64,000 nucleotides of DNA from Caldifarciminota bacterium. GTDB taxonomy: Bacteria; Hydrothermota; Tepidihabitantia; B3-TA06. The stretch covers positions 1-64,000 of the forward strand of contig JAFGSK010000002.1 in NCBI GenBank assembly GCA_016934635.1, in the 5' to 3' direction. Made by a program: the position numbers and the translations under genes. Below the pieces are notes generated by a model. That model did not search any database and was not told where the DNA came from. It saw only the letters and a list, made by a program, of their open reading frames with translations. Shown here in pieces: positions 9,212 through 17,011 of this stretch (the stretch's first letter is position 1; every line of letters begins with the position of its first letter).

Positions 9212-9448
9212 ATGTTTAAGAAATGGATTAAGCTTTTAGGAATATCCCTTGTAATCCTTGGGGCCATGGGCCTGATGGTTCCCGTGGTTGCGGCCAGTCA
9301 ATCCTCTCTGACTACACTTGATATCACGAAGGATCTGTCTGAATATATAACAGATCCTCCTCCGGATACCAACGATTCAACACCGGACGGTGGCGGAACC
9401 ACTCCTCCACCTTACGAAGAACCGCCGCAACCCCCGCCCCACGTCTGA
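9212..9448 (+). CDS. Small exported proline-rich peptide under sigma54 control
   Basis: A 78-aa product. Residues 1-29 form a textbook signal peptide or single anchor (FKKWIKLL, then ISLVILGAMGLMVPVVAAS). The remaining ~50 residues are acidic and increasingly proline-rich (DPPPDT, TPPPYEEPPQPPP) with no cysteine. No family recognised. The TTGGAGG ribosome-binding site is well placed. It is the first gene after the sigma54 promoter at 9160 and 30 bp ahead of another small gene, so both are probable outputs of the adjacent regulator. It could be a secreted signal peptide, a wall- or surface-tethered peptide, or a bacteriocin-like peptide; nothing in the sequence decides. Confidence 0.75.
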   Translation: MFKKWIKLLGISLVILGAMGLMVPVVAASQSSLTTLDITKDLSEYITDPPPDTNDSTPDGGGTTPPPYEEPPQPPPHV

Positions 9449-9478
9449 CAGTCGGGTCCAATCATCCAGGGAGAAGAT

Positions 9479-9754
9479 ATGTGGAATTTAATCGAGGGCA
9501 AGCACCGTTCTCAATCAAATCAGGAGGACCTTTTGGGTAATACAATCTTAGAAGTGGGGTCCAACGCGCGTGTTTTGACTCACCCGGACGTACATGGTAT
9601 CCGTGTCAAGTGCGACTCTGCGAGTAAAAATTTGACGGTGGAACTTTTTGTTGATCGGATCAACGATTCTTTAAAAAACATGCTCCTTGAAGAGTTCGAC
9701 GGCCACAGGATACGTCTTCATCATTTAGGGTGGAGGTTGATCTTCGAGTTGTAA
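9479..9754 (+). CDS. Small cytosolic protein of unknown function, second gene of the sigma54 operon
   Basis: A 91-aa protein without signal peptide or membrane segment, starting after a GGGAGAAG ribosome-binding site. It has a mixed alpha/beta pattern: HGIRVKCDS, a hydrophobic NLTVELFVD strand, then an amphipathic LKNMLLEEF helix and a basic end (GHRIRLHHLGWRLIFEL). I recognise no family. It lies 30 bp after the proline-rich exported peptide and is followed directly by a terminator, so the two genes form a closed sigma54-driven unit. It might be a partner or immunity-type protein for the exported peptide; this is speculation from position. Confidence 0.7.
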   Translation: MWNLIEGKHRSQSNQEDLLGNTILEVGSNARVLTHPDVHGIRVKCDSASKNLTVELFVDRINDSLKNMLLEEFDGHRIRLHHLGWRLIFEL

Positions 9755-9770
9755 TTACCCCTCCTCCAAA

Positions 9771-9818
9771 AGGGCCAACCTATGCTTTTCAGGGCATCTC
9801 TTGGTTGGCCCTTTTTTA
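9771..9818 (+). terminator. Rho-independent terminator of the sigma54 operon
   Basis: AGGGCCAACC (9771-9780) pairs with GGTTGGCCCT (9803-9812), followed by a run of T. It closes the two-gene unit starting at 9212. Confidence 0.9.
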
Positions 9819-9934
9819 TTTCTGTATAAGGTAATTGTCCCTACATGGATCAATACTCAAAAAGACCTGTGTAACTTTGGGAATAACGAATACTAACTCG
9901 CGGACACTGCTTTAAAAACTGGGTGTACCTGAAT

Positions 9935-10516
9935 CTAAAACCTGTATCTTATACCGCAATAAATACCCGCTCCATCCTCGATAAACCTGACTCCGAAACG
10001 AATACGAGAACTGTCTTCATTTACCCACCCAAATCTCCTGACCAGGGCATCACCTGCGAAAGCCCCACCCACGCCAAGCGCAATCGGCAACGCAGCTGCC
10101 ACTATCTCTGCCGGAGAGTCTATAAGAGGGGTAGTATCAGCTGGGCTTCCAGAAAGGATTAAAAGCGATAACCCTGCTCCGGTCAAAGAACCAATCTCGG
10201 CACCTGCCCAACGTGCCCATAGGCATGACGGTTGAGAGGTAGTCAAGGAACCAAGGTGAACACCCAGTGCCGCTCCAAGAGGTACTCCTATCCCGTAGCC
10301 TGCGGTAAGAGCAGCAGGCAGCTCCACGCGGTAAGGATCCTCTTCATCGTCGAACTGGGGAGCGGCTACCCATGCTATCTCTCCTGAGACGAATCCGAAA
10401 AGGACTGAAAACATAGCACCAACCGAGGCCTGCTCGACCACCTCACCGACTTTAGAGTCGACCGTGCTTCCGGGGAGAGTGATTAACAATACCATAATTG
10501 CCAAGGTCTTCTTCAT
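9935..10516 (-). CDS. Exported glycine/alanine-rich probable membrane protein
   Basis: A 193-aa protein with an N-terminal signal (MKKTLAIMVLLITLPGSTV) and several Gly/Ala-rich hydrophobic stretches (VGAMFSVLFGFVSG, GYGIGVPLGAALGVHLG, AAALPIALGVGGAFAG). It ends in FGVRFIEDGAGIYCGIRYRF; alternating residues and a terminal Phe are typical of outer-membrane proteins. No family recognised. No Shine-Dalgarno is visible; a TTGACG-N16-CATAAT promoter ends 8 bp before the ATG, so the transcript may be leaderless. Single-gene unit. Confidence 0.75.
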   Translation of the reverse strand: MKKTLAIMVLLITLPGSTVDSKVGEVVEQASVGAMFSVLFGFVSGEIAWVAAPQFDDEEDPYRVELPAALTAGYGIGVPLGAALGVHLGSLTTSQPSCLWARWAGAEIGSLTGAGLSLLILSGSPADTTPLIDSPAEIVAAALPIALGVGGAFAGDALVRRFGWVNEDSSRIRFGVRFIEDGAGIYCGIRYRF

Positions 10517-10524
10517 ATTGATAT

Positions 10525-10552
10525 ATTATGCGCGAAATCCCTCAAACGTCAA
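10525..10552 (-). promoter_or_regulatory. Promoter with -10 next to the start codon
   Basis: On the minus strand: TTGACG, 16-bp spacer, CATAAT, then 8 bp to the ATG at 10516. Confidence 0.65.
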
Positions 10553-10673
10553 GATTGAAAGACACCATATAAACACGGATTCATATGTTGCATCCGGTTG
10601 CGTAATAAGCTAAGAGCCTAGTTGTATAATGATGGTCCTTTTAGACAAAATTCCAGGAAGACCGAAGTGGTAA

Positions 10674-11792
10674 CTAGAGGTCTTTCCGGTACAAGCGGTG
10701 GCGTTTGTAGATCCTGCCTCCCAAGCGCTCCATTTCACCGCGCATCTTGACATTCGACTCCAACTCGTGATGGCTGTCCGCATGAGTAATACCCATCTTT
10801 TGACCGCTTGAATGCAGGGCGTTTGCCATCAGAACATCGAGACCTTTACCTCGGTGCTCTTCTTTGATTGCTCCTAACAACATATCCAATCGTTTGGAGC
10901 GCCTGCGTGCACGGATGATCTTTAAGATACCGAAGGGAAAAAGCTTACCTCTAGCTGAACGTATCCCTTCTGAGATATCCTGAAGACCGACGGCAAATGC
11001 AATCACCTTACCGTCAAGGGTAACCATTTTCACCAGCCTTGGATCAAGCACAGGCAGGTATTCATTTGAAATCTTATCTATCTCCTGATCGGTCAACGGG
11101 GAAAAACCGTAAAGCCCGCGGTATGTCTCATTCATAAGATAAAAAGCCGGCTTCACCCAGTGTTTTAATTCATTTCGGCTTGAAAATTCCCACAGCTCGT
11201 ATCGGCTGCGACCCAGGACCCTATCTCCTATCTTTTCATATACCGCAGGCCAGTTCCTAAAGTCAACATAATAAGTTACCCAGTCAACCTCCTTTCGGTA
11301 CCCTGCATGTTCGATCAATTTATGGGTATAGGCCGGATGCCAGGGTGCGCCAACCGCCGCCCTTTCTTCAAAACCTTCCACCAATACACCTAAAGGATCA
11401 GTATTGGTAAATCCGAGGGGACCGACTATATACCTATATCCTTTCGCACTTACCCAATTCTCGACAGTTGTTAGTAGGGAAGAGGCAACATCCTGATCTT
11501 CGATGCAATCAAAGAAGGCGAAACGCGATTCTCGAATCTTGTGGAACTCATTGACACGATGGTTTATTATTCCCATGACCCTGCCAACCGCATTGTCATC
11601 TCGCCAGGCAAGGTATAGGATTGCATCAGAGAAACTCCAAGGTTTATGCCTCCTGGGATTGAAGAACTTCTTTTGGCTAGGGTAGATAGGATGAACCCAT
11701 TGAGGATACTGTTTCTCGTAAAGCTTTTCTGGGAGGTATATAAATAAACGCTTCTCCTTGGCCGTTTTTACTTCTCGAATCTCCAGAGGCAT
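10674..11792 (-). CDS. GNAT-like N-acetyltransferase-fold protein (copy 2)
   Basis: A 372-aa cytosolic protein with the look of a GNAT-type acyltransferase: an N-terminal part reading 'VGRVMGIINHRVNEFH' and 'FGFFDC'-like FAFFDCIED, a central 'GPLGFTNTDPLGVLVEGF', and a C-terminal half with 'VIAFAVGLQDIS' and 'EEHRGKGLDVLMANALH', the last resembling an acetyl-CoA-binding R/Q-G-x-G turn. It ends in 'THADSHHELESNVKMRGEMERLGG'. A paralogue of the same length and wording starts at 13569. The AGGAGT ribosome-binding site supports the start. Substrate unknown. A 21-bp dyad sits just upstream. Confidence 0.75.
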   Translation of the reverse strand: MPLEIREVKTAKEKRLFIYLPEKLYEKQYPQWVHPIYPSQKKFFNPRRHKPWSFSDAILYLAWRDDNAVGRVMGIINHRVNEFHKIRESRFAFFDCIEDQDVASSLLTTVENWVSAKGYRYIVGPLGFTNTDPLGVLVEGFEERAAVGAPWHPAYTHKLIEHAGYRKEVDWVTYYVDFRNWPAVYEKIGDRVLGRSRYELWEFSSRNELKHWVKPAFYLMNETYRGLYGFSPLTDQEIDKISNEYLPVLDPRLVKMVTLDGKVIAFAVGLQDISEGIRSARGKLFPFGILKIIRARRRSKRLDMLLGAIKEEHRGKGLDVLMANALHSSGQKMGITHADSHHELESNVKMRGEMERLGGRIYKRHRLYRKDL

Positions 11793-11815
11793 TAGTACTC
11801 CTGAAGCTGAATTGC

Positions 11816-11836
11816 GTGAGCATACCGTATACTCAC
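11816..11836. promoter_or_regulatory. 21-bp inverted repeat upstream of the second GNAT-like gene
   Basis: Arms GTGAGCATAC and GTATACTCAC match at 9 of 10 positions around a single central base. It lies 24 bp before the ATG at 11792 and after the small winged-helix gene. It could be an operator or a leader hairpin. Confidence 0.4.
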
Positions 11837-11946
11837 CCCGCCAACCTTCCTTAAGTGCTTACCGCTGTTGTCAATACTCACTCAATCGTTCCTTCGCAGA
11901 CCTAATCCAAGATTCATCGAGTAATCCCCAGTTATCCGCTTGATGA

Positions 11947-12243
11947 CTAATCAAGTGGCTTGCGAAGTACTGCCAACCTTTGTGCAAGTACCTTACCGAC
12001 CTCACTCAAGGCATAGGTATCTTCAGCAGAATGAACCACAATTCCCGCTTCACCGAGGATATAAAGTGAGCTTTCTATGGCGGTTTGAGGCAACTCCATC
12101 CGCCTTATGTCTCGAACATTGGCCAGTATCTCTGCAACATCCAAACTAGATTGGACTCCGGTCAGGCTCTCCACAATGGCCGAAGAAACGGTTGTCGCGT
12201 AGAAAAATTTCACCAAGGCCTCTGACAAGCTATCTGAATGCAT
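11947..12243 (-). CDS. Small winged-helix-like protein
   Basis: A 98-aa protein with a helical N-terminus followed by a pattern typical of a winged helix: SLDVAEILANV, a second helix with QTAIESSLYILGEAGIVV, and a wing-like YALSEVGKVLAQRL. It resembles the DNA-binding or dimerisation half of small regulators and methyltransferase-associated winged helices. It overlaps the preceding 73-aa frame by 14 bp and lies between two GNAT-like paralogues, so it may regulate or partner them. No clear ribosome-binding site beyond coupling. Confidence 0.6.
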   Translation of the reverse strand: MHSDSLSEALVKFFYATTVSSAIVESLTGVQSSLDVAEILANVRDIRRMELPQTAIESSLYILGEAGIVVHSAEDTYALSEVGKVLAQRLAVLRKPLD

Positions 12244-12451
12244 CTCTTCTCCTGACCGGATATCCGCCTAACACTCTTAAGTCTTCAATAACCGCCTCCT
12301 TTGCTAGAGGTTTCTTAAGGGGAATTATCGCCAACTGAACCTCACTGTCAACCTCATTCGCCTTGGGATGCCGGACGAGTCTTCCGTCCATGTGCCCCAA
12401 CAATACGTGCAAATGCTGACAATTCAGATTGTCTAAAACTCTTAAGGTCAT
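12230..12451 (-). CDS. Small protein of unknown function, translationally coupled
   Basis: A 73-aa frame whose ATG overlaps the stop of the upstream GNAT-like gene (ATGA) and whose end overlaps the start of the winged-helix gene. The tight overlaps on both sides are the main evidence that it is real. It contains 'QHLHVLLGHMDGRLV' and 'VQLAIIPLKKPLAKEAVIEDLRVLGGYPV'; I recognise no family. It looks cytosolic. Confidence 0.5.
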   Translation of the reverse strand: MTLRVLDNLNCQHLHVLLGHMDGRLVRHPKANEVDSEVQLAIIPLKKPLAKEAVIEDLRVLGGYPVRRRDAFR

Positions 12452-13569
12452 AGATTCTTGCGGTATATTCGGTAACGCTTGTATAACTTGCCCCCCAGCT
12501 TTTCCATCTCGCCTCTTACCCTGGTATTGGTCTCCAGTTCGTGATGACTGTCTGCATGAGTAAAACCGGATTGGACAGCGCTTTCATGAAACGCAACTGC
12601 CATCAACATATCCAAGCCCTTGCCCCGATGGTCTTCAGCGACCGCGCCTAACAACATATCCAGACGCTTCGAGTGTTTAGCCGAGGATTGGATGTGAAGG
12701 AATCCAAAAGGAAAAAGTCTGCCTCTGGCCTTTCTGATTCCAGGTGTCATGTCCGGTATTCCTATGACAAAGGACTTAACATCACCATTTAAGGTAACAA
12801 TCTTTACGAAACGGGGATCCAATAATGGGATATACTCTCGTGCAATCTTGTGAATCTCCTCTTCGGTTAATGGAGAAAATCCGTAGAGGTCTACGTAGGT
12901 TTCATTAATAAGCCTGAATACCGGCACGGCAAAAGGCCACAGATCTTTACGCCTTGTGAACTGATGGAGTTTGTACTTTGAACGGAATTTTAATCGGTCT
13001 GCAACTTTATTGTATACTTCGGGCAGAGGCCTGGACAGGTCAACCAGGTAAGTTACCCAATCGATCTCCTTTTTGTAGCCTGCGCCCTCTACAAGATTAA
13101 AGGTGTATGGAGGGTGCCACCAGGTTGAAATCGAGGTTTGTTCATCAAATCCTTCAACTAACATACCTTCAGCGTCCATATCTGTAAAGCCAAGTGGTCC
13201 TACAATGCACTCACAACCTTTCGATTTGGCCCATTCCTCGGCCGCTTTCAGGAGACTTGATGCAACTTCCTGGTTATCTTCGCAGTCGAAAAAGCCGAAT
13301 CGTGCGTGACGCTCTCCTCGAAGCCGGTTCACCTTGTGGTTAATAAACACGAGAATCCTGCCCACAGGATCGTCCTCCTGCCAGGCAATCAAGAACTCCC
13401 CCTCGCAGAAACCCCATGCATCGTTCTTGGCCGGGTTAAGAAGATCCTTCTCAATCACATATATAGGGTGCACCCAGTTTTCAAACCTCTTCTCGTAAAG
13501 CCTCTCCGGGAGGTGTATAAATATTCTTTTTTCTCTTGCACTCCTAGCAGCCCGGACCTTAACCGACAT
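12448..13569 (-). CDS. GNAT-like N-acetyltransferase-fold protein (copy 1)
   Basis: A 373-aa paralogue of the protein starting at 11792, sharing motifs along its full length: 'VGRILVFINHKVN', 'FGFFDCEDNQEVASSLL', 'GPLGFTDMDAEGMLVEGF', 'YGFSPLTEEEIHKI', 'EDHRGKGLDMLMAVAFH', 'THADSHHELET'. The ATG at 13569 follows a strong AAAGGAGG site. It heads a minus-strand cluster: GNAT copy 1, 73-aa protein, winged helix, GNAT copy 2. The cluster looks like a tandem duplication separated by two small genes. Substrate unknown. Confidence 0.75.
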   Translation of the reverse strand: MSVKVRAARSAREKRIFIHLPERLYEKRFENWVHPIYVIEKDLLNPAKNDAWGFCEGEFLIAWQEDDPVGRILVFINHKVNRLRGERHARFGFFDCEDNQEVASSLLKAAEEWAKSKGCECIVGPLGFTDMDAEGMLVEGFDEQTSISTWWHPPYTFNLVEGAGYKKEIDWVTYLVDLSRPLPEVYNKVADRLKFRSKYKLHQFTRRKDLWPFAVPVFRLINETYVDLYGFSPLTEEEIHKIAREYIPLLDPRFVKIVTLNGDVKSFVIGIPDMTPGIRKARGRLFPFGFLHIQSSAKHSKRLDMLLGAVAEDHRGKGLDMLMAVAFHESAVQSGFTHADSHHELETNTRVRGEMEKLGGKLYKRYRIYRKNL

Positions 13570-13592
13570 CCATTCCTCCTTTGGTTCACTAC

Positions 13593-13621
13593 ATTATGCA
13601 AACAATTAATATATTCGTCAA
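13593..13621 (-). promoter_or_regulatory. Promoter of the GNAT-like cluster
   Basis: Minus strand TTGACG, 17-bp spacer, CATAAT, about 24 bp before the start codon at 13569. Confidence 0.55.
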
Positions 13622-13711
13622 GTGTATTGTTTTAACTGGTTAAATGTTTGCTCGCTCCATTACAATACTTCGCCTGATCATTGAATGCCTAAACCCAAAA
13701 AAGCAAAAAAC

Positions 13712-14437
13712 CTACAACCCCTCCTCCTTCCAGCTATCGTCTTCTTGTTTAATTCTTTCGTACCCTATTACGAAGTTGACGCCCAACACAGGTGTGTGGG
13801 AATGAAAATCAGGGATACTAGCGTTCTTATAGCCACCGCGTGCATCCCACTCGTCATCCGGGGTCAAGGGTAGAAGGTAGTGTGCCTTTGCACCCACTCC
13901 TATGACTACGTTGTTTTCAAACTTCCAGACATAATCCAACTCAGCTCCAGCAGCGAAGGAGAAGCTGTAGTAATCGTAAGTGCGTGAAATGAGATCAACA
14001 TCCTCAGGATCGCCAAAACCGCCGTCGTCTTTTTCCGAGATACACATTGTGATACTGTAATTACCGATCCCGAATAAGGGCGCAACCATGAAATGCTTTC
14101 CGATTTCAAACAAATAACCCATAGACGTGATGTTTATGTTGTGCTCGAACCAGGTTTGCCAGTCATCTCCCTTGAAGTTAGGCCAGGAGTAGACGTTACC
14201 CGCACTCACTACGAAATTCTCCAGGCGGAATGTCACAGGAATTACCAGTCCGATCTGATAGTTGTCGAAGAGACCTATGTCATAGTCCGGGAAGATGTCA
14301 TCAGCTTGTAATATCTCGTCGTGAACAACATCCATCCTGGTCAGAGCTAAACCTGCGCCAGGGCCTCCCCAGATTCCCCAGTTCAAACCAAATCCTGTTG
14401 AGATAACTGACATACCGAGAACAAGTGCTTTCTTCAT
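13712..14437 (-). CDS. Probable outer-membrane beta-barrel protein
   Basis: A 241-aa exported protein. The N-terminus MKKALVLGMSVISTGFGL is a short signal sequence; the rest alternates hydrophobic and polar residues with many aromatics and glycines (NYQIGLVIPVTFRLENFVVSAG, HFMVAPLFGIGNYSI, YSFSFAAGAELDYVWKF, VVIGVGAKAHYLLPL, PVLGVNFVIGYERI), the pattern of an 8-10-strand barrel. It ends in a short acidic tail rather than a terminal Phe. The GGAGG site upstream supports the ATG at 14437. No specific family or ligand can be named. Confidence 0.7.
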   Translation of the reverse strand: MKKALVLGMSVISTGFGLNWGIWGGPGAGLALTRMDVVHDEILQADDIFPDYDIGLFDNYQIGLVIPVTFRLENFVVSAGNVYSWPNFKGDDWQTWFEHNINITSMGYLFEIGKHFMVAPLFGIGNYSITMCISEKDDGGFGDPEDVDLISRTYDYYSFSFAAGAELDYVWKFENNVVIGVGAKAHYLLPLTPDDEWDARGGYKNASIPDFHSHTPVLGVNFVIGYERIKQEDDSWKEEGL

Positions 14438-14608
14438 GCATCCTCCTAATTTAGCCTTCTTGATTTAAGCTCTCAGTGATTAAGACGAAAAAAAGCCTGC
14501 CGAGTTGCGGTTTCAAAAATCAATATATCAAATGTATCTGCTGATGTTCTTGCAAGTACTTGACCTACGCCCCGGATGCTACATCGTCTACTAAGTAGGT
14601 GTTTGTAT

Positions 14609-16297
14609 CTACTTGGTTGTAGGCGGTTTTACTTTATGCTCTGACTCTGGTTGCGCCTCGACAGTCCCTGCCTGAACGTATATCTCGACCCCACGTAGAG
14701 AGGTATAACTGCCTGAACCTGATGTGTTGTAAATCGCCAGCTTGCCGCTTGAAACCCCGTAGGAAATCAGAGCCCCGGCAACTGCCTGTAGACGTTTTTC
14801 TGCAACCGATCGATCCGTGCTGAAGGAAAAAAGTTGTGCGGTTGCACCCGGGTTTTCCTTTAAGATAACCGCAGCACTCTGGATTACGACCATGTCGGAG
14901 TAGTCCAGGCTCGAACTCGCAGGTTCAAAGTAAACGACAAACCAGGTGGGCTGGGATGCATCCTCAGGCAGTTCGTGGAAGGTTAGAAGGGAAGGCTGTT
15001 GGTATCCTCCATACGCTCCTGATGTTCCATAACCGTAAGTTTCACTGGTACTATAGTAAGGATACCCTTGCGGCTGAGTGCTGTAGATGCCAGATGATGT
15101 ACCGCCGTAAATCCCTGTCCCATAGGACGTCTGACCCCCTGTTTCCTCGGTATGGAAGTAAAGCAGGCCTCCGGAAGGCTGAACCGGATAGCCGTATGTA
15201 CCGTAGGTTGAAGAATAGCCGGTATACCCGGTTGCATAGGAGCCCGGAGATATGACTACCGGTACGGTACCTGCGGGAGGTTCGGTCGAATAGTATCCTT
15301 GACCTGGATATGAGGATTGCCCGGGTGAGATAATCACTGGAACGGTCTGCTGTGCGACCTGGGCACCTTGGTAGCCTGGCTGAGGTGAGATTATTACCGG
15401 TGCAGTTGAGTGAGTTGAGGGCTGCCCTGATGCAGAAGAGGGAGGCGAGGTCATGATTACGGGTGTTGGCTGAGCAAATGGTTGTTGAGGGTAGTTGTGG
15501 ATGATAACCTCTACGTTGACCGGAGATTGACTCTCAGGTTCTCCTTCTACTGCTTGTGTTTCGCCTGTTGAACCCGCTGCTTGAACCTCTTCTTCTCCCG
15601 CCTCCATTTCTTCCTCTGCCGTAACTCCAGGAGTGGACTCCGACTCCGCAACAACGATTGGTTCCTCTTCGGACAAGGTTCCGGCAACAAGAGGTTCGCT
15701 CTCATCAACCGGTTCCTCCACAGGCTCGGTAATATCGGCAAGATCGCCGTTCTTGCGAACCAGCTTGGATAATCTCTTCTCAAGTGCCTTCTCGTTGTCT
15801 TCGCTGTAGCCCACCAGCTTTTCCACGAGTTCCCCCTGCTGATCCAGTACACAATAGGTGGGTACGGCATCTATGGCAAACTTGTCCAGTACGGTCTGAT
15901 CCGCCGTCAACACCGGTATATCCAGAACCAGATTAGCCCACAGCTCCTGGATCTGCTCAGGTGTATCATTCCACGCATCCACCGCATAAATCCAGGCCTG
16001 GCTGCCGTATTCATCGACCATCTTCTGTGTAAAGAGCAGGGCGTTGTGGCAGGGACCGCAGGCAACACCGAAGAAATCAAGCACCACCGGCATGCCCAGA
16101 AGATCAACGTCACTTAACTCCTTGCCGTCCAGGGTTGTGAGCACGAATCCCGTGGCAACCTGCTCCTCGTCAGGAACGCTGACCCAGCCGTTCTCCTCCT
16201 CGGTTTTCTCGTCTTTCTTCTTTTTAGCAAACGTCCCGGTGGTCATTACCAACAACATTAGTAAAACCACGAGGAACGGCTTGAATATCCGTTTCAT
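14609..16297 (-). CDS. Thioredoxin-like (TlpA-type) protein fused to an OmpA-like domain
   Basis: A 562-aa exported protein. Start at ATG 16297, which has a TAGGAGG site and opens a signal peptide (MKRIFKPFLVVLLMLLVMTTG). Residues about 40-185 are a TlpA/thioredoxin fold with an intact CGPC pair (C80, C83) and the cis-Pro region AVPTYCVL. A long low-complexity linker follows: acidic first, then rich in Gly, Tyr, Ser, Pro and Thr with repeats of 'PVIISPG' and 'YGTSGAYGG'. Residues about 449-545 resemble an OmpA/MotB peptidoglycan-binding domain (YFEPASSSLDY, AAVILKENPGA, AEKRLQAVAGALISYGV), though without all canonical residues. It is probably a peptidoglycan-anchored periplasmic thiol oxidoreductase. 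Confidence 0.8.
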   Translation of the reverse strand: MKRIFKPFLVVLLMLLVMTTGTFAKKKKDEKTEEENGWVSVPDEEQVATGFVLTTLDGKELSDVDLLGMPVVLDFFGVACGPCHNALLFTQKMVDEYGSQAWIYAVDAWNDTPEQIQELWANLVLDIPVLTADQTVLDKFAIDAVPTYCVLDQQGELVEKLVGYSEDNEKALEKRLSKLVRKNGDLADITEPVEEPVDESEPLVAGTLSEEEPIVVAESESTPGVTAEEEMEAGEEEVQAAGSTGETQAVEGEPESQSPVNVEVIIHNYPQQPFAQPTPVIMTSPPSSASGQPSTHSTAPVIISPQPGYQGAQVAQQTVPVIISPGQSSYPGQGYYSTEPPAGTVPVVISPGSYATGYTGYSSTYGTYGYPVQPSGGLLYFHTEETGGQTSYGTGIYGGTSSGIYSTQPQGYPYYSTSETYGYGTSGAYGGYQQPSLLTFHELPEDASQPTWFVVYFEPASSSLDYSDMVVIQSAAVILKENPGATAQLFSFSTDRSVAEKRLQAVAGALISYGVSSGKLAIYNTSGSGSYTSLRGVEIYVQAGTVEAQPESEHKVKPPTTK

Positions 16298-16368
16298 TCC
16301 TTGCCTCCTAGCAAATTGCAAGTCAACATCTGTGGTCGTTAACCTCAAACTCTGATTTTTATTGTAAT

Positions 16369-16397
16369 AGTTTACCACCGATATTGATGCTTGTCAA
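16369..16397 (-). promoter_or_regulatory. Promoter of the thioredoxin/OmpA-like gene
   Basis: Minus strand TTGACA, 17-bp spacer, TAAACT, about 70 bp upstream of the start codon. Confidence 0.5.
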
Positions 16398-16451
16398 GCC
16401 GGCGAACGGCTCGCCGCCTACCGCTCCTGTGACGAACACACACAAGATCAA

Positions 16452-16479
16452 TTGACATGCTGAATTCGGTGGTTATGAT
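16452..16479 (+). promoter_or_regulatory. Promoter giving a leaderless trmO transcript
   Basis: TTGACA (16452), 16-bp spacer, TATGAT (16474-16479). Only 5 bp separate the -10 from the GTG at 16485, so transcription should start at or within a few bases of the start codon. Confidence 0.75.
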
Positions 16480-16484
16480 ATTCT

Positions 16485-16937
16485 GTGAGGAAATCGCTCG
16501 AGTTTACTACGATCGGTCTAGTCCATTCACCATACAGTAAACCTGGTGAGATCCATCCTCTTAAGTCGCGGTTTGCAAAAGGGACGATTGAGGTCTTCGA
16601 GCACTTCGAGAAAGGTCTTAAAGACATAGATGGATTTTCACACATCTACGTCATCTGGTGGTCTCACCTTGTTCGAGGTTATGATCTTCTCACTACGCCG
16701 ATAATGAGGCCTCGACCCAAACGGGGCATGTTCGCAACCCGGATTCCGGCAAGACCCAACCCGATTTGCCTGACAGTCCTCCGGCTCATAGAAAAGGAAG
16801 GCAGATACCTTAAGGTCAAAGGTGTCGATATGGTCGATCGAACCCCGGTTCTTGACATCAAGCCGTACACTTCTCGAGACATAAGGTCGCACTTGAGCAT
16901 AGGCTGGCTCGACGAGGTGGAGCGCAGCAATCAATAA
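16485..16937 (+). CDS. trmO: tRNA (N6-threonylcarbamoyladenosine37-N6)-methyltransferase TrmO (TsaA/UPF0066 family)
   Basis: A 150-aa cytosolic protein matching the core of the TrmO/TsaA family, which uses S-adenosylmethionine to methylate t6A37 in certain threonine tRNAs. Motifs seen: TTIGLVHSPYS at the start, 'IEVFEHFEKGLKDIDGFSHIYVIWW', 'GMFATRIPARPNPICLTVLRL' (the hallmark R-x-P-x-R-P-N-P-I block), and 'GVDMVDRTPVLDIKPY'. The length equals the minimal single-domain form. The GTG start at 16485 has no Shine-Dalgarno but lies directly behind a good promoter. Confidence 0.9.
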   Translation: MRKSLEFTTIGLVHSPYSKPGEIHPLKSRFAKGTIEVFEHFEKGLKDIDGFSHIYVIWWSHLVRGYDLLTTPIMRPRPKRGMFATRIPARPNPICLTVLRLIEKEGRYLKVKGVDMVDRTPVLDIKPYTSRDIRSHLSIGWLDEVERSNQ

Positions 16938-16957
16938 GCGCGACTCTTGAAAGCACC

Positions 16958-16985
16958 TTGACAAACACCAATTTTTGCAGACAAT
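16958..16985 (+). promoter_or_regulatory. Promoter of the 280-aa lipoprotein gene
   Basis: TTGACA, 16-bp spacer, GACAAT; a GAAAGGAG ribosome-binding site and the ATG at 17012 follow. Confidence 0.55.
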
Positions 16986-17011
16986 AGAATGAACCCTCGA
17001 AAGGAGTACTG

